From Sphaeroforma arctica JP610 (Eukaryota; Opisthokonta; Ichthyosporea; Ichthyophonida), in NCBI RefSeq assembly GCF_001186125.1, contig NW_014040346.1, forward strand, positions 47,360 to 94,068: a stretch of DNA of 46,709 nt. Direction: 5' to 3'. Of this stretch, positions 36,701 through 46,164 are shown in pieces (position 1 is the stretch's first letter; each line of letters begins with the position of its first letter). The translations under genes and the position numbers were made by a program. The notes under the pieces were generated by a model that saw nothing but the letters and a program-made list of their open reading frames with translations, made no database searches and was not told the DNA's origin.

Positions 36701-37844
36701 TACTAATGCCACGAGACGATGTGGGCGATGGGAGGAACGAAAGTTTCCCTGTTCATACACAGCCACAGGTTGGCAACGCTATAAATGAGGTTGTAGTCAA
36801 CAATACTCATGTGACTGGGGCATTGCAAAACAATATGGAATCCGCTTCACAAGTGCGCGACTTTGAGCCAGATGGCCTGCCAGTGCTCACAACACCCGAG
36901 GCATCGGAGACGTCGGACACAAACATGTCTGACACTGAGAGTGAGGAGGATGTCGTACTGACTGCAGGTGTGTCAAATGTGCCCGGATGTTGATCTGGTT
37001 TGCTTCCGAATACTTTTTTTTATTTATGTACTATCCTGATAGCCGTGGAATTTGCGAACTTGTTTTTCCTCTCGTATGTGCTTTGAGTATTCCCTCGCTG
37101 ATCAACTCTTAGTCGTAACCACAATTCTGCTTCGCTGTAAATGCTCGTTAAATTATACTCCCGTCATCTTTCCACCTTATTCTCCATGACCTGATATCAA
37201 CAGAGCAACTCCGCAGACATACGCTGATGAAACATATCGTACGCAGCACAGCCCCACCCCGTGCCTCAGCCACTGACCATAGATCTTCTCAGAGCTCGTC
37301 AGCGCAACTGCAGACTCGCAAGAAGGCCCCAGCACCTCCACTGCAATCATTGTCGTCCATGACAAGACCACCATCTACATTCCCTGCACCCCCTCCTTCA
37401 CAGCACCCACACTCGCATCCACGAGCGAGCACGCACGCACACTCACAGGTACACCCGCGAGTTCGCGACCCCCAACAGAAGCAAGCATTCAGGCCAATTG
37501 CTGCACAGCCTCGGGTTCGTACAAGCACCGTGTCACCTGCGCTGTACGGACGACCTCAGCATGTACTACCACAGTCAGTGCAGCACCAGCACCAGTTGTT
37601 ACATGGTCAACGGTTTGCTAGTCCGTTCGACGTTCAGGTATCTGGGCCGGACCCGGTATCTACTGGAGTGCAGTTAAATGCGGCTTTGATTTTGAGGAAT
37701 ATTGCACAGCATGGTGTTGCAGATGATATCCTCTCAGCTTACGGCGAGCGTATCACGGAACTGGCTGCATCGCGGAAACATTACTCGGAACAACTGGCTA
37801 CGTGTTTGTTTGCTTTGACATCGAGGGAGAACACTGCTATCTAA
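26693..37844 (+). CDS. ARID2: ARID2/BAF200 (Rsc9-related) chromatin-remodelling subunit
   Basis: Exons 26693-26778, 29066-29162, 29910-30132, 30807-30932, 31299-31518, 32028-33433, 33941-36967 and 37204-37844 join in phase to 5826 bases, 1941 aa (human 1835). ARID2 is the ARID subunit of PBAF-type SWI/SNF remodellers; yeast Rsc9 is related. The ARID domain (about 12-110) spans exons 1-3: FLKSLG, TPKLGGSQINLHFLYRQV, VQRGGFTT, VTRKKDW, LRQMYYKWLYAYE. SQLPNEVDWALNTLLLI in exon 5 matches human SGLPNEVDFAINVCTLL and starts an ARM-like region to about residue 720. Exon 7 (3027 bases) is disordered, Ser/Thr-rich then Gln-rich, with a 30-residue tandem repeat. The C-terminus LNAALILRNIAQHG ... LATCLFAL matches human LTAALILKNIGKYS ... 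LAKCLYEL. I see neither the RFX domain nor the paired C2H2 fingers of human ARID2. Splice sites in the long first intron (2287 bases) are the least certain. Confidence 0.93.
27044..27150. repeat. 62-bp tandem duplication in ARID2 intron 1
   Basis: GATGCCTTCAGCAACTCTG appears at 27054 and again at 27116, each followed by a near-identical GGCAAGCTT context. Two imperfect copies. Confidence 0.85.
27604..27786. repeat. Higher-order TA/TG microsatellite (about 51-bp units)
   Basis: Three successive units each begin GTATCATATATA (27604, 27656, 27707), continue as (TA)n then (TG)n, and end with a short spacer. The array lies in ARID2 intron 1. Open frames across it are artefacts. Confidence 0.9.
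27987..28053. repeat. TATG/TA/TG microsatellite
   Basis: GTATGTATG repeats lead into TATATACG and a short TG run, within ARID2 intron 1. Confidence 0.85.
29195..29243. repeat. TA/TG microsatellite
   Basis: (TA)n-(TG)n-(TA)n in ARID2 intron 2, starting about 32 bases past the donor of exon 2. Confidence 0.9.
31681..31810. repeat. TATG-rich microsatellite
   Basis: Imperfect TATG and TATA repeats with interruptions, in ARID2 intron 5. Confidence 0.85.
31922..31955 (+). pseudogene. Possible decayed copy of the ARID2 exon 6 start
   Basis: TTTGCTACAGATG at 31922 recurs exactly at 32028, where it opens exon 6; GGTGGCA and a diverged tail follow in both. The true exon reads LLQMLVALIR and the upstream copy LLQMSVAL then a stop. 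The match is only about 35 bases, so chance or a partial duplication are both possible. Confidence 0.4.
33434..33560. repeat. Microsatellite at the ARID2 exon 6 donor
   Basis: TATATTTATATATG, (TTGTAT)n and TATATATA repeats fill the first part of intron 6 directly after the GTAGGC donor, so open-frame prediction runs past the true exon end. Confidence 0.85.
35801..35980 (+). repeat. 90-bp in-frame tandem repeat in ARID2 exon 7
   Basis: Two 90-base units (starting 35801 and 35891) encode two 30-residue repeats starting NTNHSAQQLQ and ending GVGSEPQN. Only a few residues differ (for example LQQP/LQRP and AAGS/AASS), so the duplication is fairly recent and kept in frame. Confidence 0.95.
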
Positions 37845-37930
37845 TATGTCAATGTTGTCCTGACGGCAAAGGTGTTCCTTAATACCGATTGATATGACAC
37901 CAAATAGAATATCAAATTTGCGAGAAAAAA

Positions 37931-37936
37931 AATAAA
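37931..37936 (+). promoter_or_regulatory. Poly(A) signal AATAAA for ARID2
   Basis: AATAAA within an A-rich run 86 bases past the ARID2 stop codon. Confidence 0.55.
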
Positions 37937-38285
37937 AGTTAGAAACATTACTGAGCCTTGAAGCCTGGATAAGTTTTAAATTGATATATATGATCGCACT
38001 GACACCGCTCAAGTATTAAATTTGCACGATAAAAGGTTAATTATGCCTGACGTCAGGATAAATTACACCAAGTGAAAAAAGTACGATAAAACGAAGCATG
38101 GCATGGACTTCTGCTGGACAGTTGCATCCGCACTTTAGCAGATATTTACGCCTGCTTATTTCTCCCCGGAGGAGAACATCTATGGGTCATACTGTTGCTC
38201 AAGCCTCGAAGTCAAAAATGTTGTGCGCCTGCCTTTGTTCACTATATTTCAGTATTGCATGAGTTTCCCATTTGGCCTGGATTAT

Positions 38286-38340
38286 GATGCTTGCGAAATC
38301 GCTTGCACCTGCCATACAATGCTTGCGAAAGCACTTGCAA
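38286..38340. repeat. 33-bp two-copy repeat
   Basis: ATGCTTGCGAAA starts at 38286 and 38319, each followed by a CGCTTGCA/GCACTTGCA variant. A short tandem duplication. Confidence 0.75.
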
Positions 38341-39559
38341 TTGTATATAAAATACATATCTGTATACATGCAGCTACGCCTACAACCGCGGTGAATATTC
38401 TTCTAAGCATTAAAGTTGATGAAATTTCCCTGAATTATATCTTTTATCGGTGTGAAATTATGTATTAAACGTTAAAGAAAAGTGCCATCCAGAATAGTGT
38501 AGTATAATTAAATACCTGGCTTCTAACCCTGATCCGTATCCTCATCGCGATCACAGTGTTTTAGAATTAGATAGTCAAACACCTTGGGATAGATGGAATA
38601 AGGAAGTCTACGCATATTTAACACCCATCGGCATGATTTTCCAAGATATCCAAGTCCATTCCAAACTCATGAACCCTAAACGACCAGAAGCTTAAACAGA
38701 AGCTAAGGTTTGTAGCCTTAATATTAGTTTACTGTAAATCCTCACCTCTCCTCGGTGTAAGTGGATTCGAACCGTTAGCTTTTTGCTATCACGCCATTAT
38801 GTGCTTAGGAAATCTAGTGTATAGGTAGCCATACTAGGGGGGATTAATTTGTTACTTTTGTCGGATGGTGTCGCTTTTGATATGATTGACAGTGATATAG
38901 GTGTCAATGGTAGTAATGTGATACCCTCTACTCCTATGAGTGTAAGATGTCTGGCTCAGACCTCTACCACCCTACCTTACCTACACTCCTACTGGAATAT
39001 CATTCTTTTTTTTCTTCGTTTTTTATGGTTCTATAAAAGCGGTCGACAGTGGACACCCATGGCTGAACTTTAATAATTCTCAAGGCCCTAAATACACCCA
39101 CAGTATAGCTAAAGTGCGGACGCTACAGGAAATATATTGCACATAGCTAACAAGCGCAAGTGCTTTTCTAGTCGTGTTTCAGCCGAAATTGGGTACTTTC
39201 ATATTTATAAATGACAAGTGATCATTTTTTTTTGTAAAGGACCACAAACTAGGTCACCCTTGATATTACCAATATTTCATGTGTTTCACTCCTGTGTCGT
39301 GTGTTGTGTGACTTCATGCCTTGACGGCGAAGTTGCGTACAATTTGAAATCAGGAAGATTTTCTATATTCAGTTAAAACTGGAGCGGATCCAATGAGGAA
39401 TGAAATTTTAAATAGTACTCCTTTTTACGATCTGGTACTGTTGAAAAGTTGAAACGGTAACTTTGGAAGTAGCAATACCCGCCAAGGACATCGCAGTGAG
39501 GGTTTTGTCGTAGGACGGTGCACAAGCAATATTCGCACATCTCTCATATAGATACGAGC

Positions 39560-40286
39560 CAACCAACCAGAATTTTGAAGCAATTGCAACCATGTCGTCC
39601 AACACCCTCATCATGTTCAAAAACAAAAATTGTTGTTTCCCTGACCGAGCAAGAAGCCCAACCTCGTCTACCACGGTTCGCCGAGAAGTCAGCTCCAAAC
39701 AAACGAGTATCGCGAAGAAAACCCAAACTAAAGGCCTCCTCCAGAATCAAGATTGCTTCGCTGCTGAACAATCGTGATACCCTAAGCTACTCTTCATCAA
39801 CGCTACTTCCTGAAGGAAGCACCAAAAGGGTCACCAATCCACCACTGCCCAGTGGTGATGCACCTCCAATCGCTAATCTCTAATCCTTACACCACCCGTG
39901 GCTGCAATATCAACGCCTTAGATGAACACCCTAGGCATGCTGGAGTCTTGTCATTTGGCCCGCAACTGGTTCCTGGCGCCTAACTGCCCAAGCCACGCCC
40001 ATCAATGACAATTCCTGTCAACTCATTGTCGCCGTTTCCAACTCTACAGCAGCCAACTACCGATGGCGCATTTTCTGAGCTAATCGCCAATCACCGCCGG
40101 ATGCTCGACGATCAAAATCTTCCATGCAATCGTAGTCGTCCTGAATCAAGCAACTCTCCTCTATAATCTGGCATATCACGCCAAGAAGTGTAGATGTCTA
40201 CGCACCGAACAGTGGAGGGTACCTCGTCTCTACTGACGAGCCCTAGTCAAACGCTACCCAAAATCCAAGAACTTAAGACAATTCAA
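39560..40286 (+). pseudogene. Protein-like but interrupted stretch, unassigned
   Basis: Several adjoining segments read like coding sequence. One frame (open 39518-39883) is rich in Lys, Arg, Ser and Pro (SLTEQEAQPRLPRFAEKS, RKPKLKASSRIKIASLL). Further plus-strand segments in a neighbouring frame at about 39890-40160 are Pro/Ser/Asn-rich. A 93-base segment from ATG 40194 ends exactly at a good donor (AAG then GTAAGT at 40287). The whole is broken several times. It could be a decayed gene, or a real gene whose introns I have not placed. No family recognised. Confidence 0.35.
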
Positions 40287-40634
40287 GGTAAGTTGTCTGA
40301 AAATAATGTACGCCCTTGCATACGAACAAGATACTATGCGTATTCGTAGCAAACGTGAGGAGTTCACATTGGCAGTCGACGTAATAAATATTGCACTCAT
40401 TAAGTTTAGTTACATGTGGCTACTCACGCCAGGCTTTTGTACCGATTTGGAGGTACTCGAGCAATATCCAAATTCACCTGGTTTATAATGTCTCAATTCT
40501 CTTAGAAGTAGGAAGCAGTCGAGTTATGTACACCCTTTCGTATCACACAAAGTTTATTGAGGTACTATTGTTAAAGTACTGTACATTCAGTCTTCAAGAG
40601 ATACGCCACTTTCTTATATTGTGCTGCATTCAAG

Positions 40635-41576
40635 ATGAATTTCATCATGAAAGACCAGGACACAGAAGCCATAGATGTCACAAAAGGTAAACAAGATATT
40701 ACAGAAGTAGCTAACGACACTTTGCAGATGGTCGGTGACAACATGGATCTAGCTGATGTGGGCGCGAATGATTCTCAAGTGCCGACAGTAGCCACTGATG
40801 AGCCAAAATATGCGCCTGCAGCGGACAGGGTGTGTACATTGAACATTATCCAATATCGTGTATTTGTAAGTTTTGATGTAGTTATTTAGCTGGGCGATAA
40901 TAGTGATTGAATGTGTGGCTAATCTGTATGGCCCAACGGGTACTACTCAGGAATTTTGTTATCCCTCATTGAACCCATTAAATTTGCTTGCATCCCAAGT
41001 GCCTCTGTCGTAATATTGAAGCCAAACACGAGATTGTGACTAGACCCATGACTTCACTGTCACCACAATAATACATGATTGACTTCTCCTTAAAGTTGCC
41101 AGAGCCGAGCAATACATCGCGGGTTGTGATCTGAGAGAGTACAACTACTGTTGGAGATGGAAGGTGAACTCGTGTTCGGAAACATCGTATGCGCACTTCT
41201 GGGATGATTGTTCTCTGCATACATATCTGCCTTGTGCTCTGTTTTGTGCTGTGTCCGCAGTGTTTGCTGTTATAATATTTGTACGTCTATTTGCTTTCAT
41301 CGACTTGTACATCTTCCGAGCCAATATATCGCTCCATTACATTCAAATATATATTCTTGTTCTTTCTATAGCGACTCTCATGACCAGTTGTACACTTGCA
41401 CATTATACTTGAAGCTTACTGGATGCAATTCTGAGTTTCACTCATATTTATTTGCCTAGAATCTACCTGTAGCTATCGGCGCAGAGTATGACAACCAACG
41501 GAACATCACCATTAAACCATTGGAAAATGACATACAATCGGGGTATTTACACGTTAAATGCGAACTGTGCTGAATG
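40635..41576 (+). CDS. Hypothetical small two-exon gene, unassigned
   Basis: Exon 1 (40635-40829, 65 codons) is acidic and ends in phase 0 at AGG then GTGTGT. A pyrimidine-rich acceptor (TTTGCCTAG) opens exon 2 at 41460, also phase 0, giving NLPVAIGAEYDNQRNITIKP and on to a stop at 41574-41576. The product would be 103 aa with an N-terminus rich in Asp, Thr and Val (DITEVANDTLQMVGDNMDLA). A GG then GTATTT donor at 41543 would instead allow more exons downstream, where protein-like stretches exist at about 41993-42140 and 43970-44060. I recognise no domain. The model rests only on splice-site quality, phase and composition. Confidence 0.35.
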
Positions 41577-42485
41577 AAGAAAAGGACTTCATTTTATTTA
41601 CGTGTTCCAGAATTGTGCCCATGACTTGCATTCGTTTGCGTCCGATTGTGAACGTGATTTTTATTTGAGTACGGTGTGTCTTTCTCAGCTCAGTATGTAT
41701 TCGAAGATTTTTACTTGTAAATCACATACATGGCTTTTTCAGGAAGTGAGATGATAACTTGCCGGCAACGCACATGTTATTTAAAATAACTAACACTAGA
41801 AGAAGTCTCTGTGTCATTATTGAGCTTTACCTAGTATCAGAGAGCCCTAAGCTCAAATCAAAAACACGATCCAAATGAGTTTACCTCTCCCTCCTCGACG
41901 TACATACTGAACAACAATATACAAATGCCCCGTTAAATGTTATGAAACTCCCGTTTATTTTAAGTACCATCAAAGTTCTGTATTTGTGACAGTCGACAGA
42001 TATGTGAACGCGCAAACATGTATGCCTTCAAGCTCGAACGCAAATACGGAGCGACGCAAACTGTTCATGTACACTCGCATAATCTCGAGTTCCCCCATGC
42101 ACACCACGACCGGGCCACATATATACTGACTCGCAAATGATTTTTTCAATGTGATGCCTCAAATGGTTCACGAAAGCTCATTAATTGAAAAGAAATCTTG
42201 GTATTAGAGCCTCCGGGAATCGTGCTGGCTTTTTTATGCTTGTTTAGTTATGGTTACCGCCCGTGATAGATTGTTCTAAATGTGAACACATTGTACCGGT
42301 CAATATCAAGACTTTACTCTTGTCGTAGGATGCATAAGCTAACCTTATCTCAACGTACTGCTCTCGTACAAAGGAAGGCGTTGTGTATTTGTTGAACTGA
42401 TTCTAATAACTAACAATTGATCATGTGCTTCATTCGACAAAAATAAACTTACCGGATAAAATGTAGTCGCTAATAAAGACCCTAT
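41577..42485. other. Mostly non-coding; one protein-like frame
   Basis: Mostly AT-rich with nothing recognisable. At about 41993-42140 (+), after an acceptor-like TTTGTGACAG, one frame reads with plausible composition (ERANMYAFKLERKYGATQ, LEFPHAHHDRATY) before a stop. It could be a further exon of the gene model to its left; no good donor follows. Confidence 0.3.
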
Positions 42486-42965
42486 TATTAAATAAACCGT
42501 ATTCAGGGACTTCATGACGAGTGACTACACTCCGTTCTTATATATTTATTTAGATTTATTCCACAATCTCGCCCTGCATGCTCTCCATGACCCCATTGTC
42601 TTTATTGTAACCGATCTGGATATAGACGATATCAGTGGTGAAGTTGGTCAACTAGTATTCATTTGTCTCAGTAAGCGTGACGTAAAATTCTTTTGATGGC
42701 AGACCCTAGGCATTCTTTGTCATAAATATTAAATAAACCCTATTCAGAGACTTCCTGACTAGTGACTACACTCCGTTCTTATGTAATTATTTATATTCAT
42801 TTCACACTTTCGTTCTGCATGTTCTACCGGAGTCCATTGTCTCCATTGTAATCGATCTGAATATAGCAATAGTAAAGTTGGACAACGAGTATTCATTTGT
42901 GTCTCAGTAAGTGTGACGCAAAAGTTTATCTTTTGCCGGCAGATCCAAGACATTCTTTGTCATTT
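42486..42965. repeat. About 241-bp tandem duplication, two diverged copies
   Basis: TATTAAATAAACC starts at 42486 and 42727. Both copies contain GTGACTACACTCCGTTCTTAT, GTATTCATTTGT, a TCTCAGTAAG segment and CATTCTTTGTCAT in the same order. The first copy keeps a 60-codon open frame (42514-42696, including TDLDIDDISGEVGQLVF); the second does not. TCA followed by GTAAGC or GTAAGT looks like a splice donor in each copy, but no gene can be assigned. Confidence 0.85.
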
Positions 42966-43969
42966 TTAACCATGATACAAGTAGACGTGCAGAAGACGTG
43001 CATAAAAAAATGCATCATGACAATGGGAGACATGCGCGGGCAAGCTAACAAATCTGATTTGTCGTAATTTGTGCAAGCATTTTAATAAGTCGGAACAAAT
43101 TTTCGGGGAGGATTTCAAACAAACAAACAAAATGGGAACTTTTGAAGAATTTAGCATACTGTCTACTTGATGTCACATTTATTTTTCACCTGTTGCTTGA
43201 AAACCATGTTTGCTTTATGTTGCGAGAATGTACTTATGGTTCAGTGTTTTCGTAATGATATTTTAATTGTCTAAAGTAGTTTATTATGACTTTCCTAATG
43301 TACACGTGTTATAAGCTAGCTATCACGTCTGTCTTAATCTCACGAGTGTTCATACTGTGAGGCCAGCACGTGTGTGTCTTGCCTGAGTAGGTATCAGTGA
43401 TGTTATACTAAGGCAATCGTCCCCTAAGCTTCTGTTCCACGTTGGTTAGATGCAATTGACCGGTGTGGAGACGCTTACCAAATTTCGGAGGCGGGAGGTT
43501 GGTTATATATATATATACATCTCTCAGTAGCTTGTCGATGGTGGGTGAGTCAGTTCATTATTAAACTGGCATCCAACTGTCTGTAGCAAACGGATTTCAG
43601 GGAAAAAAAGTATGAAAAGGGTGGCTGTGGGTGGGAATATAGGAGAAAAATATGAATGATGGACAGTACCCTGTCTATCGCCCTTTTATAGTCAACTTGA
43701 GTTGGCTATGAAAAGAACGTGGAATAGGACAGATAGTTCTTTTACACAAAAATCAGAGTTGCTAATTTAATCACTACGTGATTTCATCTGTGAATCGCGA
43801 TTTGTCTAAAAAAAATTACTCTGAGCTACTCCCAGTTCATAAGAATATATGAATGTAAAACATTCGAATATATGATGTGTTCATACATACATAAATACAA
43901 ATATGTTTCATTTCACATTCTACGAGAGGTAAACCAATGATATACCTTAATTTGTGTTAGATTTTCCAG
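42966..43969. other. No gene seen
   Basis: AT-rich sequence without a credible open frame; a short (TA)n run at about 43505-43516. Nothing recognisable. Confidence 0.5.
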
Positions 43970-44355
43970 ACGTTACCCGAAATCGAACCCCAAATTGACA
44001 TATCAACACGACGGACAAACCCAATCAGACTTGGCAGATTTGAATGTACATTTTTTGGACCAGTATTTCTTACTTATCAAGTACTCATTGATGTGAAAAG
44101 TTAGGTAAAATTTCGCGGGCATGAATGAACACCCTTCGATGACTATTGTATCACAGCTGAACCCGAAGACTTTTGTATCAGTATTGGTGACCACAACCAT
44201 AATGGTTGCCTGCACAGTGCAACGGAAAGAAGGTTAGAATTTAGTTTCATGAACCCTACGGTCGAAGAAATAGTTAATTTGGACTCACGTGTCATAGAAC
44301 ATAAGGATGTGGTCAAAACAAAGGTTCGAGGCGAAGCGCATATATTCAACAATTG
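43970..44355 (+). other. Protein-like frames of unknown origin
   Basis: After a good acceptor-like tract (TTAGATTTTCCAG, ending 43969), one plus-strand frame reads with protein-like composition to about 44100 (PIRLGRFECTFFGPVFLTYQ). The same frame is open again at about 44129-44355 (EPEDFCISIGDHNHNGC, NPTVEEIVNLDSRV, VVKTKVRGEAHIF), while another frame overlaps at 44159-44235 (NPKTFVSVLVTTTIMVAC). No family is recognised. These may be exons of an unmodelled gene or remains of a dead one. Confidence 0.35.
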
Positions 44356-44960
44356 AGAAATATAAAGCACCATTATCAGATTAAAACTGGAGCCTTTCGA
44401 GAGTGATAGACAAGTTTACCACAATTACTTAGGTCTGTCGCTACCACTTCGGCCTCATTCGATATACGTAACTACCATTGAGTTATGCATAGCTGTGTTT
44501 TGTGATTCAAACACATCACGTTACCAGTATTTGTCAAACAAGCTAAGCCTTTAGAGTTTACTGAGGCAACATGGCGAGAAATCTCAGCTTCGTTAAATTG
44601 ACAAGAATATACAACTATTTGTTTTAATTCAAATTTCCCTCCTCCTCCACCGTTACCTCCTGTCGACAATCAGGATATGCACTGAAAGCTTGCTGAAATA
44701 TAATGGCGACGATTCTCGTACCAGTTTTTAGCTATCATGCCTAGATTGAAGCATGCGATTGATAATTAGCAGTTGAAAACAATACTAATATACTAAGTTG
44801 TCTATCCTATTATTATATAGCAACATGTCAATTATTGGCCGGAATTATTTCAAGGGATTAAGGATCTCAGTTTATGTTAAAAGTAAAGTCACATGCTCGT
44901 AGAATACTGAAAACACGACGAATTATACAGAGAATTAGAAACCTGTACTCCTTCCGTGAT
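44356..44960. other. No gene seen
   Basis: AT-rich sequence. The minus-strand 65-codon frame at 44472-44669 begins with a glycine run and shows no other support. Confidence 0.45.
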
Positions 44961-46164
44961 ATTAATCGGCCAATCTTTGTTTAAATGGCTGTGATACGGG
45001 CTTTGCCACATTCAGCATCGACCTTTGCCTGAACATACACAACGAAGAATATATATCGCAGTTTTAGTTTTGTGTATAAATGTGTGAGATCAGATGTAGA
45101 TAGTATTTTCATGTACAGTTGGTTATAAGTTCATAATGTCGTACTTTACAGCCTTTCCCGACTAAGACTGCCAAAATAGACGCCGTGTTCGTAGATATGG
45201 ATGTCGTACAATACTGAAACAGTGATTCCTCTACTCCTTTCGAAATTTCAATCATTCAATCTTTGTCAGAATTACCAGTCAACGCCAAGAATAAAGTTAT
45301 CCAAAAGTGATTATGATTCGAGCTTTCCCACATACAGCATCGGCACTTTCCTACTCAAACTAAATGAAGAAAATGCATTAGAGTTTAAATGTTGTGTTTA
45401 CATCTGTGCAATTCGGCGTGAATTGTATTTTCATGTACACTCGGTTGGTGATAATTACTTTTGATAGTGGGTGTGTCCAAGATGCTAGTCCATAGCGATT
45501 ATCTGTATCATTGTCAGCATAGCTGGTGTGTCTAGCTATTTCACACACCGACTATGGGTGACGAATGTTTTTTCCAAAGACGAGTGTATACAGCATGTTG
45601 ATACATTCATCATTCAAACTATATAGTCATTTGATGGTTCATAAATCTATCGTTTTGCATCGAAGTTTTGATGTTGTGTTGGTGATGGTTATTTATGAGG
45701 TCGTACTCAAAATTCTTTTCCCGTCTAAGACTGATACAACAGACGCTGAGTTCATAGAAGTAGAAGTCAGACAATATTGTGAGGGTGATTCTTTTACTCT
45801 TTGTTAGGGTGATTCCTCTACGGGATATTAATCAGTCAATCGTTGTCAGAATTACCAGTCAACCCCTATAGTTTTCCTTGAATGGCTGTTATATGCGATT
45901 TCCCACATTCTACTTTAGCGCTTTCCTAAACATACTATATGGAGAATATGTATCAAAGTTTAAATGTTGTGTATAAATTGTGGAATTGGGCGTGAAAAGT
46001 ATTTTCATGTACACTCGATGGGTGATAATTACTTTTTGATAGTGGGCGTGTTCAAGATTGTTATCCATCGCGATTTTCGTGTACACTCGTTGGGTGATGA
46101 TTGCTTTTTGATAGTGAGCGTGTTCAAAATGGTTATTCATAGCGCAAAATGGTTATTCATAGCG
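44961..46164. repeat. About 580-bp imperfect tandem duplication with nested repeats
   Basis: CAGAATTACCAGTCAAC occurs at 45267 and 45847 (580 apart), and TTTTCATGTACACTCG at 45428 and 46002 (574 apart), with collinear similarity between. A third partial copy begins near 44961 (CAATCTTTG at 44971 against 45257; TTTTCATGTACA at 45106). The last unit contains a 72-base internal duplication of the TTTTCRTGTACACTCG segment (46002, 46074). Near 45150-45210 and 45715-45790 both copies carry a similar frame (FPTKTAKIDAVFVDMDVVQY against FPSKTDTTDAEFIEVEVRQY), so the duplication may have captured the end of a coding exon. Confidence 0.8.
46125..46164. repeat. Perfect 20-bp tandem duplication
   Basis: CAAAATGGTTATTCATAGCG occurs twice head to tail (46125-46144, 46145-46164) with no mismatch, implying a very recent event inside the older 580-bp repeat. 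Confidence 0.95.

Larger units (their letters stand above)
37845..39517. other. Intergenic, no gene supported
   Basis: Downstream of ARID2, AT-rich. Reverse-strand GGTTCGAATCC near 38764 resembles a tRNA B box, but no cloverleaf forms around it. A 74-codon frame at 38849-39073 lacks any recognisable feature. Confidence 0.5.

Noticed and set aside
38700-38800. tRNA-like B box (reverse-strand GGTTCGAATCC)
   Set aside because: The neighbouring bases do not form a T stem, acceptor stem or anticodon arm of the right size.
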